From NCBI GenBank assembly GCA_016867675.1, contig VGIZ01000050.1:1-5581 (forward strand): a stretch of DNA of 5,581 nucleotides, in the 5' to 3' direction. This DNA is from Candidatus Aenigmatarchaeota archaeon. Its GTDB lineage: Archaea; Aenigmatarchaeota; Aenigmatarchaeia; QMZP01. The translations under genes were made by a program, and so were the position numbers. Numbering within the stretch: the first letter of the stretch is position 1; each line of letters begins with the position of its first letter. The notes under the pieces are model-generated. The model saw nothing but the letters and a program-made list of their open reading frames with translations, was not told the origin of the DNA and searched no databases. Below, piece by piece: positions 1 through 4,631 of this stretch.

Positions 1-420
1 CGGGAAACAAGGGAGCGGATGGCGAGGCTGGAGTCCGGCATGAACAGGCTGGAGAACCTCTGCAGGAAGACAGAAGGCATTGACCAGCAGAAGCTGCTGT
101 CGGCGATGCAGGAGGAGATTGACAAACTCTCAGCCGAACTGAAGGAGCAGGCGGCGAAGGACAGGGACAGGATAGAGGACCTGCAAAGCCAGCTGTCGGG
201 CATGAAGGACATCTTCAGGGAGCTCAGGCACATACACGAGGCGCTGAAGGCTGCGGACGTCGCCGCGATGGCAAGGGACATTGAATCCATCAAGCAGAAG
301 CTGGGCTGGCTTGAGCAGAACCAGGCGCCTGCGGGCGTTGACGAGCTGAGGGAAAGGATTGAGGACCTGGAGGCGCAGCTCAAGGGCGTCAGGACAGGCT
401 CGCCGCTCGTCATTGAATAG
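1..420 (+). CDS. Coiled-coil protein, C-terminal part (start lies before the window)
   Basis: The frame is open from the first base and ends at TAG 418-420, so this is most likely the C-terminal 139 residues of a longer protein. An ATG at 19 is possible, but no ribosome site or TATA box can be judged there. The protein is almost entirely charged helix: Glu, Lys, Arg, Gln and Leu in heptad-like spacing, with no signal peptide or membrane segment. Near the end ERIEDLEAQLKGV is a clear heptad run, followed by a short non-helical tail SPLVIE. Such proteins are usually cytoplasmic and oligomeric, with scaffold or partner-binding roles, but no function can be assigned. The membrane-peptide gene starts 39 bases downstream. 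Codon use (AGG arginine, GAG, CTG) matches the rest of the left half. I am sure it is coding, unsure of its start and ignorant of its role. Confidence 0.72.
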   Translation, partial: RETRERMARLESGMNRLENLCRKTEGIDQQKLLSAMQEEIDKLSAELKEQAAKDRDRIEDLQSQLSGMKDIFRELRHIHEALKAADVAAMARDIESIKQKLGWLEQNQAPAGVDELRERIEDLEAQLKGVRTGSPLVIE

Positions 421-426
421 GCAGTC

Positions 427-437
427 CGCTATAAGAT
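427..437 (+). promoter_or_regulatory. TATA-like box before the membrane-peptide gene
   Basis: The sequence CTATAAGATA lies in an AT-rich pocket just after the stop of the upstream coiled-coil gene. Its centre is about 26 bases before the ATG at 460, which would place transcript start close to the start codon. A Shine-Dalgarno-like GAGGTG (448-453) is also present, so read-through from upstream is equally possible. Confidence 0.4.
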
Positions 438-459
438 ATTCATATGTGAGGTGTGGTGC

Positions 460-558
460 ATGAAGGCGATAATAGGGGCGTTCATCGTCGGCGTGATAGT
501 CGGCATAGCGCTCGTGAAGTATGTGCTGCCGATGCTCGGCGTGGCGCTTCCTTTCTAG
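460..558 (+). CDS. 32-residue single-span membrane peptide
   Basis: This small frame runs from ATG 460 to TAG 556-558. It encodes a peptide starting MKAIIGAFIVGVIVG, with one Lys at position 2 and one at 20, and otherwise hydrophobic residues (Ile, Val, Gly, Ala, Leu). Residues 4-18 form a glycine-spaced hydrophobic segment, and a second short hydrophobic stretch follows Lys20-Tyr21. The start is supported by GAGGTG at 448-453, six bases upstream. The same stretch in another frame gives a 65-residue Arg-rich product that looks like a shadow. It could be a membrane-anchored micropeptide, a subunit of a membrane complex, or a chance ORF. The GIxVGIxxGIA-like spacing and ribosome site favour a real gene. 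No family is recognised. A transcript from the TATA-like box at 427-437, or read-through from the upstream gene, could express it. Confidence 0.55.
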   Translation: MKAIIGAFIVGVIVGIALVKYVLPMLGVALPF

Positions 559-589
559 TTCTGGAGCAGATGGCAGGGCTTGCGCAGGC

Positions 590-599
590 AGGCGCGCCT
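590..599 (+). repeat. 10-base perfect palindrome AGGCGCGCCT
   Basis: AGGCGCGCCT equals its own reverse complement. It sits between the 32-residue ORF and the next gene, about ten bases before a TATA-like box, where an archaeal regulator or recognition-element factor could bind. GC-rich DNA makes short palindromes fairly likely by chance. Confidence 0.3.
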
Positions 600-608
600 T
601 CGCATAGC

Positions 609-618
609 CTTAAAAAAC
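609..618 (+). promoter_or_regulatory. TATA-like box for the 250-residue protein, leaderless arrangement
   Basis: CTTAAAAAAC stands out as an A-rich box in GC-rich DNA. Its centre is about 23-24 bases before the ATG at 637, so transcription would start at or very near the start codon. There is no convincing Shine-Dalgarno sequence between box and ATG, which fits a leaderless message and supports choosing ATG 637 over the upstream in-frame TTG at 580. Confidence 0.5.
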
Positions 619-636
619 TTTCTTCCAACCATAGGC

Positions 637-1389
637 ATGACGCCCGCTGAAACCGCGGCAAGGAAATGGATTCAGCTTCCCGGCGGAGTTCTTGTTTCCA
701 ACGGCTACATGCGCAGGGGCAGCAGGATTTTCACGCCCTACGACGCCGCTTGCATGGACACAGATGCCTTCAACGAGGAAGCGGCAAGGTATGACGTCGA
801 GCCCATAAACGGCCGCACCCCTCCCATAGACAGGCTCATCAGGTATTCTGTCGTGCTCCGAAGGCGTTACCGAGATGACATGCGCGTGCCGACCTTCGCC
901 GGCGCCACAGACATACTGGTCGGCCTGGCAAAGAGCAGGGCCGAAGGCGACAGGCAGGCAAAGTCGCTGTACCGCAGGCTTATCAATGGCCCGCTGATAG
1001 CCACGAGGGAGGTGCTGAAGTTCCGCGGCAGGCGGCCAGGCGGCAAATACGATGCAACCATTCTGAGGTTTGACGACGAAGGCGCGCTGCAGCCCGCGAA
1101 GGACATTGTTGTCGCAGGCGAGGGCTGGATGCGCGAGCTCGGCAGCCATGGCTATCCCGTGGAAACAAGCGAGGAGTTCGGCTGCATTGCAGGCATTGAC
1201 GACAGGCTCCGGGAGCAAGACAGGTCTGGATACTGGTTGATGGGAGAAGCGCCAAGGAAAGGCGGGCAACGCATACCGCTCCGCGGCCCGTTCTGGTACG
1301 GCCCCGGGCTCCTCGACGCCCGCGTGCACAGGGGTCGGTCTTACTCGTACGAGCTCGTGGGCGCTCTCAGGAGCCGCGGCGCTGCATGA
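637..1389 (+). CDS. Uncharacterised 250-residue basic protein
   Basis: The frame extends upstream to a TTG at 580, but ATG 637 is preferred because a TATA-like box lies about 24 bases before it; the TTG start would put that box inside the gene. I do not recognise a family. The protein is soluble-looking, Arg- and Gly-rich, with no signal peptide or membrane span. It appears to mix strands and helices: a Gly-rich N-terminal strand region (LPGGVLVSNGY, residues 14-24), a basic helix around 63-80 (DRLIRYSVVLRRRYRD), a middle domain with KFRGRRPGGKYDATILRF (128-145), and a C-terminal Gly/Pro/aromatic segment (RGPFWYGPGLLDARVHRGR, 216-234). There are two Cys (39 and 183), too few for a zinc site alone. 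Basic patches would suit nucleic-acid binding, but that is a guess. A long minus-strand open frame over the same DNA is judged a shadow. Confidence 0.75.
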   Translation: MTPAETAARKWIQLPGGVLVSNGYMRRGSRIFTPYDAACMDTDAFNEEAARYDVEPINGRTPPIDRLIRYSVVLRRRYRDDMRVPTFAGATDILVGLAKSRAEGDRQAKSLYRRLINGPLIATREVLKFRGRRPGGKYDATILRFDDEGALQPAKDIVVAGEGWMRELGSHGYPVETSEEFGCIAGIDDRLREQDRSGYWLMGEAPRKGGQRIPLRGPFWYGPGLLDARVHRGRSYSYELVGALRSRGAA

Positions 1390-1410
1390 TGGCCGGCATC
1401 CATATCTGAG

Positions 1411-1439
1411 TTTTGTTGAAACCCTCATCCTGTTTTATT
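1411..1439 (+). terminator. Possible T-rich archaeal terminator
   Basis: Two T-runs, TTTTGTT (1411-1417) and TGTTTTATT (1431-1439), lie 22-50 bases after the stop of the 250-residue protein gene. Archaeal termination often relies on such oligo-T stretches without a strong hairpin, and none is seen here. Confidence 0.3.
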
Positions 1440-1446
1440 GCCGTTG

Positions 1447-1546
1447 TCCTTGGCAATGCACTTACCCAAAAGGCAGAACCTTTGGCGCCAAATCGCAGGC
1501 AACCATTCCAGGCATCCTTGGGACAGCCTGAAATCCTTGGAATGCC
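1447..1546 (+). repeat. Cluster of small repeats and a palindrome in the gap before the 427-residue gene
   Basis: Within the 196-base gap (1390-1585), TCCTTGG occurs three times (1447, 1515, 1534); the first and third are followed by (C)AATGC. TTTGGCGCCAAA (1481-1492) is a perfect 12-base palindrome, preceded by AAAGG (1469-1473) that can pair with CCTTT (1479-1483). CATTCCA (1504-1510) pairs perfectly with TGGAATG (1538-1544), with CAGGC/GCCTG (1509-1513/1526-1530) nested inside. The cluster ends about ten bases before the TATA-like box at 1557, so operator sites are a reasonable guess. A structured RNA is an alternative. I see no gene in this gap. Confidence 0.4.
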
Positions 1547-1556
1547 ATCAGAGCCG

Positions 1557-1565
1557 TATTTTAAG
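1557..1565 (+). promoter_or_regulatory. TATA-like box for the 427-residue coiled-coil gene, leaderless arrangement
   Basis: TATTTTAAG is centred 25 bases before ATG 1586, with no Shine-Dalgarno match in between. This would start transcription at the ATG, the same arrangement as at the 637 gene. Confidence 0.5.
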
Positions 1566-1585
1566 CCCAAACCGAAAAGTAGCCC

Positions 1586-2869
1586 ATGGGCATCTTCAGC
1601 GTTTTTTCAAGAAGGAAGAAGGAGAAGGCTGCACAGGAAAAGCCCGCGCAGGTCAGCGCGCCCGACAGGATTCATTATGCCGATGTTCCTGCATGGCTGG
1701 ATTCCGCGCTCTCGGAAAGGCTGGCAGCGGTTGAAGGCAGGACAGAGGAGCTTTTTGACGCCATCATCTCGAAAAAGGATTCACTGAGGGAGAAGATTGG
1801 CAGCCTTGGCGGGCAGAGCTTTGACCCGCACGACAAGACCTACGCCAAGGTCAACATGGCCAAGGATGCCTTCGTCAAGAAGGCGCTGGCAGAGCTCAAC
1901 TGCATAAGGCAGCCGGCCGAGATGAACGACCACAGGATGCTCTCTGATTTTTCAGGCGGCGTGCTTTCAGCCGTGGATTCCATAAAGAACGCCACGCCCA
2001 AGCAGGCGATACTGATTTCCAACTACTTCAAGAAGCAGTCGTCCGAAATGGTGGCTGCGATAAAGGAGCTTGAGTCAGCGGCGTCGGAGCTCTCCCGTTT
2101 CCTGAAGTTTGACGGCGCGCTGCTGAAGCATGTCAGGGAGGCGAAGGATGGCGCGGCGAGGCTCGCCGAGCTGGACGCAAGGCGCAGGGTGGACGACATT
2201 AACCTCTCAAAGGCGTCTGTTCAGGAGGCGGCAATCGGCAACAAGTCTGCAACCAAGCGGAAGGAGCTTGACCTGCTCATGCAGTCAGATGAATGGAAGC
2301 TCTACGCAGAGTCGCTCAACAGGATTTCTGAACTGGAATCCGGAATGAAATCCATGGAGCAGGACGCCAACAACATGCTCTCAGTGCTGCGAAAGCCCAT
2401 GAAGAAGCTGTCGCATGACAAAAAGATGGCGAGCCTGCCTGAAAACCCGTTCAGGGAGGTCGTCATGGCAGGCGGAAGCGCAGAGACACTCGCGAAGTCT
2501 GTGCTTGAAGCCTCTGGCGCAGGTGCAATTGCCCTGAAGCCGAGCGAGAGCGAAAGGATAAATGCGCTAAGCGACCCTGCGCTGGCGGAGCTGAGGGACT
2601 CTTACAGCAGAACAGCCGAAGAAAAGGGTTTGCTCGAAAAATCCGTTGGCACGGCGCTGCTGGAGAGGAAGAACGCGCTGGAGCAGGAGATTGCAGGGCT
2701 GGACGAGGACGGCAGGCGCGCGCGGCAGGAGGTGAAGTTCCTTGAGGAAAAAATCAGGAGGGACAATGAGGAGAAGCAAAGGCAGCTCGGGGAAGCCAGG
2801 AGAGCTGTTCAGGAGGCAGCTGGGCCGGCAGTCGTTATCACTCTGCAGAAGACTGCTGAGGGCGCATAG
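1586..2869 (+). CDS. 427-residue helical/coiled-coil protein of unknown function
   Basis: The protein opens with MGIFSVFSRRKKEK, a short amphipathic hydrophobic stretch followed by a strongly basic patch, which could touch membrane lipids or nucleic acid. A Pro/Ala linker (17-26) and a short motif IHYADVPAWLDS (29-40) follow. The rest is mostly alpha-helical: helices at about 41-72, 90-106, 117-175 and 180-205, a helical/coiled-coil stretch at about 222-275, a non-helical break around 280-320 (SLPENPFREVVMAGG), then a strong charged coiled coil at 335-411. The end, PAVVITLQKTAEGA, is not helical-looking. Similar layouts (short MGxF plus Lys/Arg start, then long helices) occur in uncharacterised archaeal proteins; I cannot name a family with confidence. 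A cytoplasmic scaffold or membrane-associated filament-like role is a guess. ATG 1586 has a TATA-like box 25 bases upstream. Its last 34 codons and stop overlap the start of pus10 in another frame, suggesting shared transcription. Confidence 0.82.
   Translation: MGIFSVFSRRKKEKAAQEKPAQVSAPDRIHYADVPAWLDSALSERLAAVEGRTEELFDAIISKKDSLREKIGSLGGQSFDPHDKTYAKVNMAKDAFVKKALAELNCIRQPAEMNDHRMLSDFSGGVLSAVDSIKNATPKQAILISNYFKKQSSEMVAAIKELESAASELSRFLKFDGALLKHVREAKDGAARLAELDARRRVDDINLSKASVQEAAIGNKSATKRKELDLLMQSDEWKLYAESLNRISELESGMKSMEQDANNMLSVLRKPMKKLSHDKKMASLPENPFREVVMAGGSAETLAKSVLEASGAGAIALKPSESERINALSDPALAELRDSYSRTAEEKGLLEKSVGTALLERKNALEQEIAGLDEDGRRARQEVKFLEEKIRRDNEEKQRQLGEARRAVQEAAGPAVVITLQKTAEGA
2756..2761 (+). 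promoter_or_regulatory. Ribosome binding site deciding the pus10 start
   Basis: AGGAGG, a perfect Shine-Dalgarno core, lies four bases before ATG 2766, inside the upstream coiled-coil gene. A second strong match, AGGAGGTG (2727-2734), is seven bases before an in-frame TTG at 2742. Because this DNA encodes many Glu and Arg residues as GAG and AGG, both matches may be partly accidental. ATG 2766 is preferred for its codon. Confidence 0.45.
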
Positions 2870-4052
2870 GCTGTGCGACAGCTGTTTGGGCAGACAACTA
2901 GCGCAGCTGAGCACAGGCATGACCAATGCGGAGAGGGGCCGCATCATCCGCGACGTTCTTGGTGAATTCGTGTCCGAAAGGCAGCCAGCCACAAAACTGG
3001 GCAAAAGACCCAAGGCATCATCCAAATCATCTGGCGGGACTGCACATCCGCCAAAATCACAGCCCTGCGAAGTCTGCGGCAGCTTCTTTTCAAACCTCCA
3101 GCGCTGGGTTGACGAGGCGGAAGAGAAACTAAAGGCGTACGAATTCAAAAGCTTTGCCGTCGGGACAAAGCCCGGCGCGGACATCGTCAGGCGCGAGGAA
3201 GCGCTCTGGGAGGAGATAGGCATAGAGCACTGCGAGCCTTTCAGGTCCGAGTCCAACCGCGAGTTCGGCAAGGCGCTGTGGGCGCGCATAAGGAAGGAGG
3301 TTGACGAGAAGAACCCCGACATCCTCGTCATCCTTGACCTCGGAAAAGGCGAGGTCAGCCTTGACATCAGGTCGGTCTATGTCGCGGGCTCATACAAGAA
3401 GCTGGTGCGCGGCATCCCGCAGACCAAATGGGACAGGTATCCTGTCACAGTCGAGGACATCATCGCGAAGCCTTTCATGAAGGCGCTGAAAGGGAAGGGG
3501 CACTCCCTCCACGCTGCCGGCCGCGAGGACATAGACGCGCGCTGCCTTGACTGGAGGCCGTTCGTGCTTGAGATAGGACAGCCTGTGAAAAGGAAGGCAA
3601 GCCTGACAGCCATGGCGGCGGCCATCAACAAAACGAAGAAGGTGGAGGTCAGGGGATTAAAGTCCGCCGGCAGGCAGGATGTGCTTGCAGTGAAAGAGAT
3701 GCGCCACGACAAGGAATATCGCCTTCTCGTCGAGTTCGAGGGTGAACCTGACAAGGGCAGGCTGAAGCAGCTCACAAAACTCATAGGTGTCATAGAGCAG
3801 CAGACCCCTACGCGCGTCATGCACCGCAGGGCTGACCTGCTGAGAAAGAGGCATGTCAAGTCCCTCAAGTGGCGCAAGGTCAAAACCAAAGGCAAGAAAG
3901 ATATATACGAAATCCAAATCAGGGGCGACGCGGGCCTCTACGCCAAGGAGTTCGTGACAGGCGACGACGGACGGACAAAGCCTTCGGTGGCCGAGTTCGT
4001 GGGCGCGCCTGTGAAGGTGCTTGAGCTGGATGTCGTGAAGATATACGCTTAA
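2766..4052 (+). CDS. pus10: tRNA pseudouridine synthase Pus10
   Basis: Archaeal Pus10 isomerises uridine 54 and/or 55 to pseudouridine in the tRNA T-arm. The N-terminal zinc/THUMP-like part is recognised by two CxxC pairs (Cys37/40 in LCDSCLGRQ; Cys101/104 in CEVCG), with GMTNAERGRIIRDVLG between them and YEFKSFAVGT after. The catalytic part has LVRGIPQTKW, then GREDIDARCLDWRPF (252-266, catalytic Asp in GRED at about 255), TPTRVMHRRADLLRKR (347-362) and EFVTGDDGRTKPSVAEFVG. All family landmarks are present over 428 residues, a normal length. The catalytic loop is one residue shorter than the usual LGxGRPF, reading LDWRPF. No ATG or GTG start exists in frame between 2766 and the first CxxC; TTG 2742 is an alternative. 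The gene overlaps the upstream coiled-coil gene by 104 bases, implying translational coupling or a misjudged boundary. It converges on a minus-strand gene 27 bases downstream. Confidence 0.96.
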   Translation: MRRSKGSSGKPGELFRRQLGRQSLSLCRRLLRAHRLCDSCLGRQLAQLSTGMTNAERGRIIRDVLGEFVSERQPATKLGKRPKASSKSSGGTAHPPKSQPCEVCGSFFSNLQRWVDEAEEKLKAYEFKSFAVGTKPGADIVRREEALWEEIGIEHCEPFRSESNREFGKALWARIRKEVDEKNPDILVILDLGKGEVSLDIRSVYVAGSYKKLVRGIPQTKWDRYPVTVEDIIAKPFMKALKGKGHSLHAAGREDIDARCLDWRPFVLEIGQPVKRKASLTAMAAAINKTKKVEVRGLKSAGRQDVLAVKEMRHDKEYRLLVEFEGEPDKGRLKQLTKLIGVIEQQTPTRVMHRRADLLRKRHVKSLKWRKVKTKGKKDIYEIQIRGDAGLYAKEFVTGDDGRTKPSVAEFVGAPVKVLELDVVKIYA

Positions 4053-4064
4053 CACTAGCAAGAA

Positions 4065-4090
4065 CTGAATACAATCTGTTCAGATTATTT
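4065..4090. terminator. Inverted repeat between convergent genes, possible terminator
   Basis: AATCTG-TT-CAGATT (4073-4086) is a perfect inverted repeat with a two-base centre. CTGAA (4065-4069) can alternatively pair with TTCAG (4079-4083) around a nine-base loop. TTATTT follows on the plus strand, so it could help end the pus10 transcript. It overlaps the stop codon of the minus-strand gene. The two-base loop is too tight for a normal hairpin, so this remains tentative. Confidence 0.35.
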
Positions 4091-4349
4091 CTCCGATGCT
4101 CCTCAAGAACCTATAGGCATCTCCGCAAACTCGTGGATTCAGTGATACGTGCACACCATCGTTTGTCGGCTTCCTGATTATCCAGCCCATCTTCCGTAGC
4201 CGGTCGAGAGCTGAAATCACGTCAGGTATGTCTTCGGAGGGAACACCTTTGGGTATATTACGTTCATGAGTGTGTTTGCCGCCTACATATCTGCCATGCA
4301 GGAGCTTGAGGAGAACGAACGCTTCTGCTTGCTGTGACGTTAATGACAT
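4080..4349 (-). CDS. Small archaeal winged-helix-like protein (GGKHT / KPT-HVSLNP type)
   Basis: This 89-residue protein matches, by eye, a small archaeal family with the signature GGKHT (23-27), then N-x-PKG-P (31-37), an amphipathic helix ending in a Leu/Gly turn (SALDRLRKMGWIIRKPT, 46-62) and a wing-like GVHVSLNP (65-72). Helix, helix, then strand pair fits a winged-helix DNA- or RNA-binding fold; the conserved KHT and HVSLNP suggest a fixed ligand or partner, not only DNA contact. The family is widespread in archaea and, to my knowledge, uncharacterised. ATG 4349 is supported by GAGGAG nine bases upstream (minus strand) and a TATA-like box further up. It is divergent from the winged-helix gene at 4632 and convergent with pus10. 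GC content is lower than in pus10. Regulator is the leading guess. Confidence 0.85.
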   Translation of the reverse strand: MSLTSQQAEAFVLLKLLHGRYVGGKHTHERNIPKGVPSEDIPDVISALDRLRKMGWIIRKPTNDGVHVSLNPRVCGDAYRFLRSIGEII

Positions 4350-4358
4350 GCATCCCCA

Positions 4359-4366
4359 CTCCTCTC
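4359..4366 (-). promoter_or_regulatory. Ribosome binding site of the 89-residue winged-helix gene
   Basis: Read on the minus strand this is GAGAGGAG, with AGGAG ending nine bases before the ATG at 4349. It decides between that ATG and a nearby out-of-frame ATG at 4353. Confidence 0.6.
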
Positions 4367-4370
4367 ATCC

Positions 4371-4470
4371 ATTCACCCTGTCTATACGCATTTAAGGCGG
4401 CTGACGCCGTCTTATTAGGAATTCTTCCTGCCAAGGAGCCCTGTGGAGGATTCTTGGTGTCAGGGTGAAT
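4371..4470. repeat. 10-base perfect inverted repeat spanning 100 bases of the divergent promoter region
   Basis: ATTCACCCTG (4371-4380) is the exact reverse complement of CAGGGTGAAT (4461-4470). The left copy lies between the TATA-like box and the inferred transcript start of the minus-strand gene, a classic place for a repressor site. The right copy is upstream of the plus-strand winged-helix gene. No target-site duplication flanks the pair, so a small mobile element is less likely than paired operator sites. Confidence 0.45.
4389..4397 (-). promoter_or_regulatory. TATA-like box of the 89-residue winged-helix gene
   Basis: On the minus strand the sequence is CCTTAAATG. Its centre near 4393 predicts a transcript start near 4367, giving a leader of about 18 bases that just contains the ribosome site at 4359-4366. 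Confidence 0.45.
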
Positions 4471-4509
4471 AGTGAGGCGGGGAATCTATGGCTGTAAATT
4501 CTCACTATT
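4468..4509. repeat. 9-base perfect inverted repeat AATAGTGAG / CTCACTATT
   Basis: AATAGTGAG (4468-4476) pairs perfectly with CTCACTATT (4501-4509) across 24 bases. It shares three bases (4468-4470) with the right arm of the 4371/4461 repeat, so in RNA or cruciform form the two pairings would exclude each other. It lies about 25 bases upstream of the first TATA-like box of the plus-strand regulator, suggesting an operator. Confidence 0.42.
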
Positions 4510-4532
4510 ATGAATGTATTATATGTCTATCA

Positions 4533-4559
4533 TGTATATAAATACCTTCTATATATAAG
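4533..4559 (+). promoter_or_regulatory. Tandem TATA-like boxes of the 116-residue winged-helix gene
   Basis: TGTATATAAATA (4533-4544) and CTATATATAAG (4549-4559) are the best TATA boxes in the window and sit in its most AT-rich stretch. They predict starts near 4565 and 4580, leaving a leader of about 50-65 bases that would carry the hairpin at 4596-4611. AATAAATATAC (4570-4580) is a third, weaker candidate. Confidence 0.6.
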
Positions 4560-4595
4560 ACTTCTACACAATAAATATACACCTTGGGTGGGAAA

Positions 4596-4611
4596 GCCGT
4601 TGCGAAACGGC
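4596..4611 (+). promoter_or_regulatory. Leader hairpin with GNRA tetraloop
   Basis: GCCGTT-GCGA-AACGGC forms a perfect six-base-pair stem closed by a GCGA loop, a GNRA-type tetraloop. It ends eight bases before the ribosome site at 4620-4627, inside the predicted leader of the 116-residue regulator. It could bind a protein, stabilise the message or control translation. If the in-frame TTG at 4584 were the start, this stretch would instead be coding. Confidence 0.5.
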
Positions 4612-4619
4612 AGAGGAAG

Positions 4620-4627
4620 GGAGTGAT
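4620..4627 (+). promoter_or_regulatory. Ribosome binding site of the 116-residue winged-helix gene
   Basis: GGAGTGAT matches the archaeal 16S-complementary GGAGGTGAT with one base missing and lies four bases before ATG 4632. It favours that ATG over the upstream in-frame TTG at 4584. Confidence 0.65.
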
Positions 4628-4631
4628 TGAT

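Noticed and set aside
579..589. 11-base match CTTGCGCAGGC shared with 5380-5390
   Set aside because: A few 11-base matches are expected by chance in a 5.6 kb GC-rich window, and the surrounding structure differs.
610..1428. Long minus-strand open frame of 272 codons over the 250-residue gene
   Set aside because: It lies opposite a plus-strand gene with typical codon use and its own promoter. Its product is Ala/Pro/Cys/His-rich as expected from a GC-rich shadow, with no ribosome site or motif.
1413..1787. Plus-strand frames at 1413-1787 and 1438-1734
   Set aside because: They run into the 427-residue gene in other frames, lack ribosome sites, and show Ser/Arg/Pro-rich composition typical of shadows.
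2567..3367. Minus-strand open frame of 266 codons across the coiled-coil/pus10 junction
   Set aside because: It overlaps two well-supported genes, and its Ser/Leu/Pro-rich product has no domain; a shadow of AGG/GAG-rich plus-strand genes.
4371..4470. Small mobile element (MITE) with 10-base terminal repeats
   Set aside because: No target-site duplication is visible outside the repeats and the element would contain a needed promoter; paired operator sites fit better.
4488..4541. 17-codon ORF with Cys-rich end (CIICLSC) in the divergent gap
   Set aside because: Too short, and it ends inside the TATA box region of the next gene; a leader peptide would need a transcript start further upstream that is not supported.
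4584..4631. N-terminal extension of the winged-helix regulator from TTG 4584
   Set aside because: It would place coding sequence across a perfect hairpin and ignore the GGAGTGAT site at ATG 4632; the family usually begins close to the FGNTPTLKVLDFL motif.
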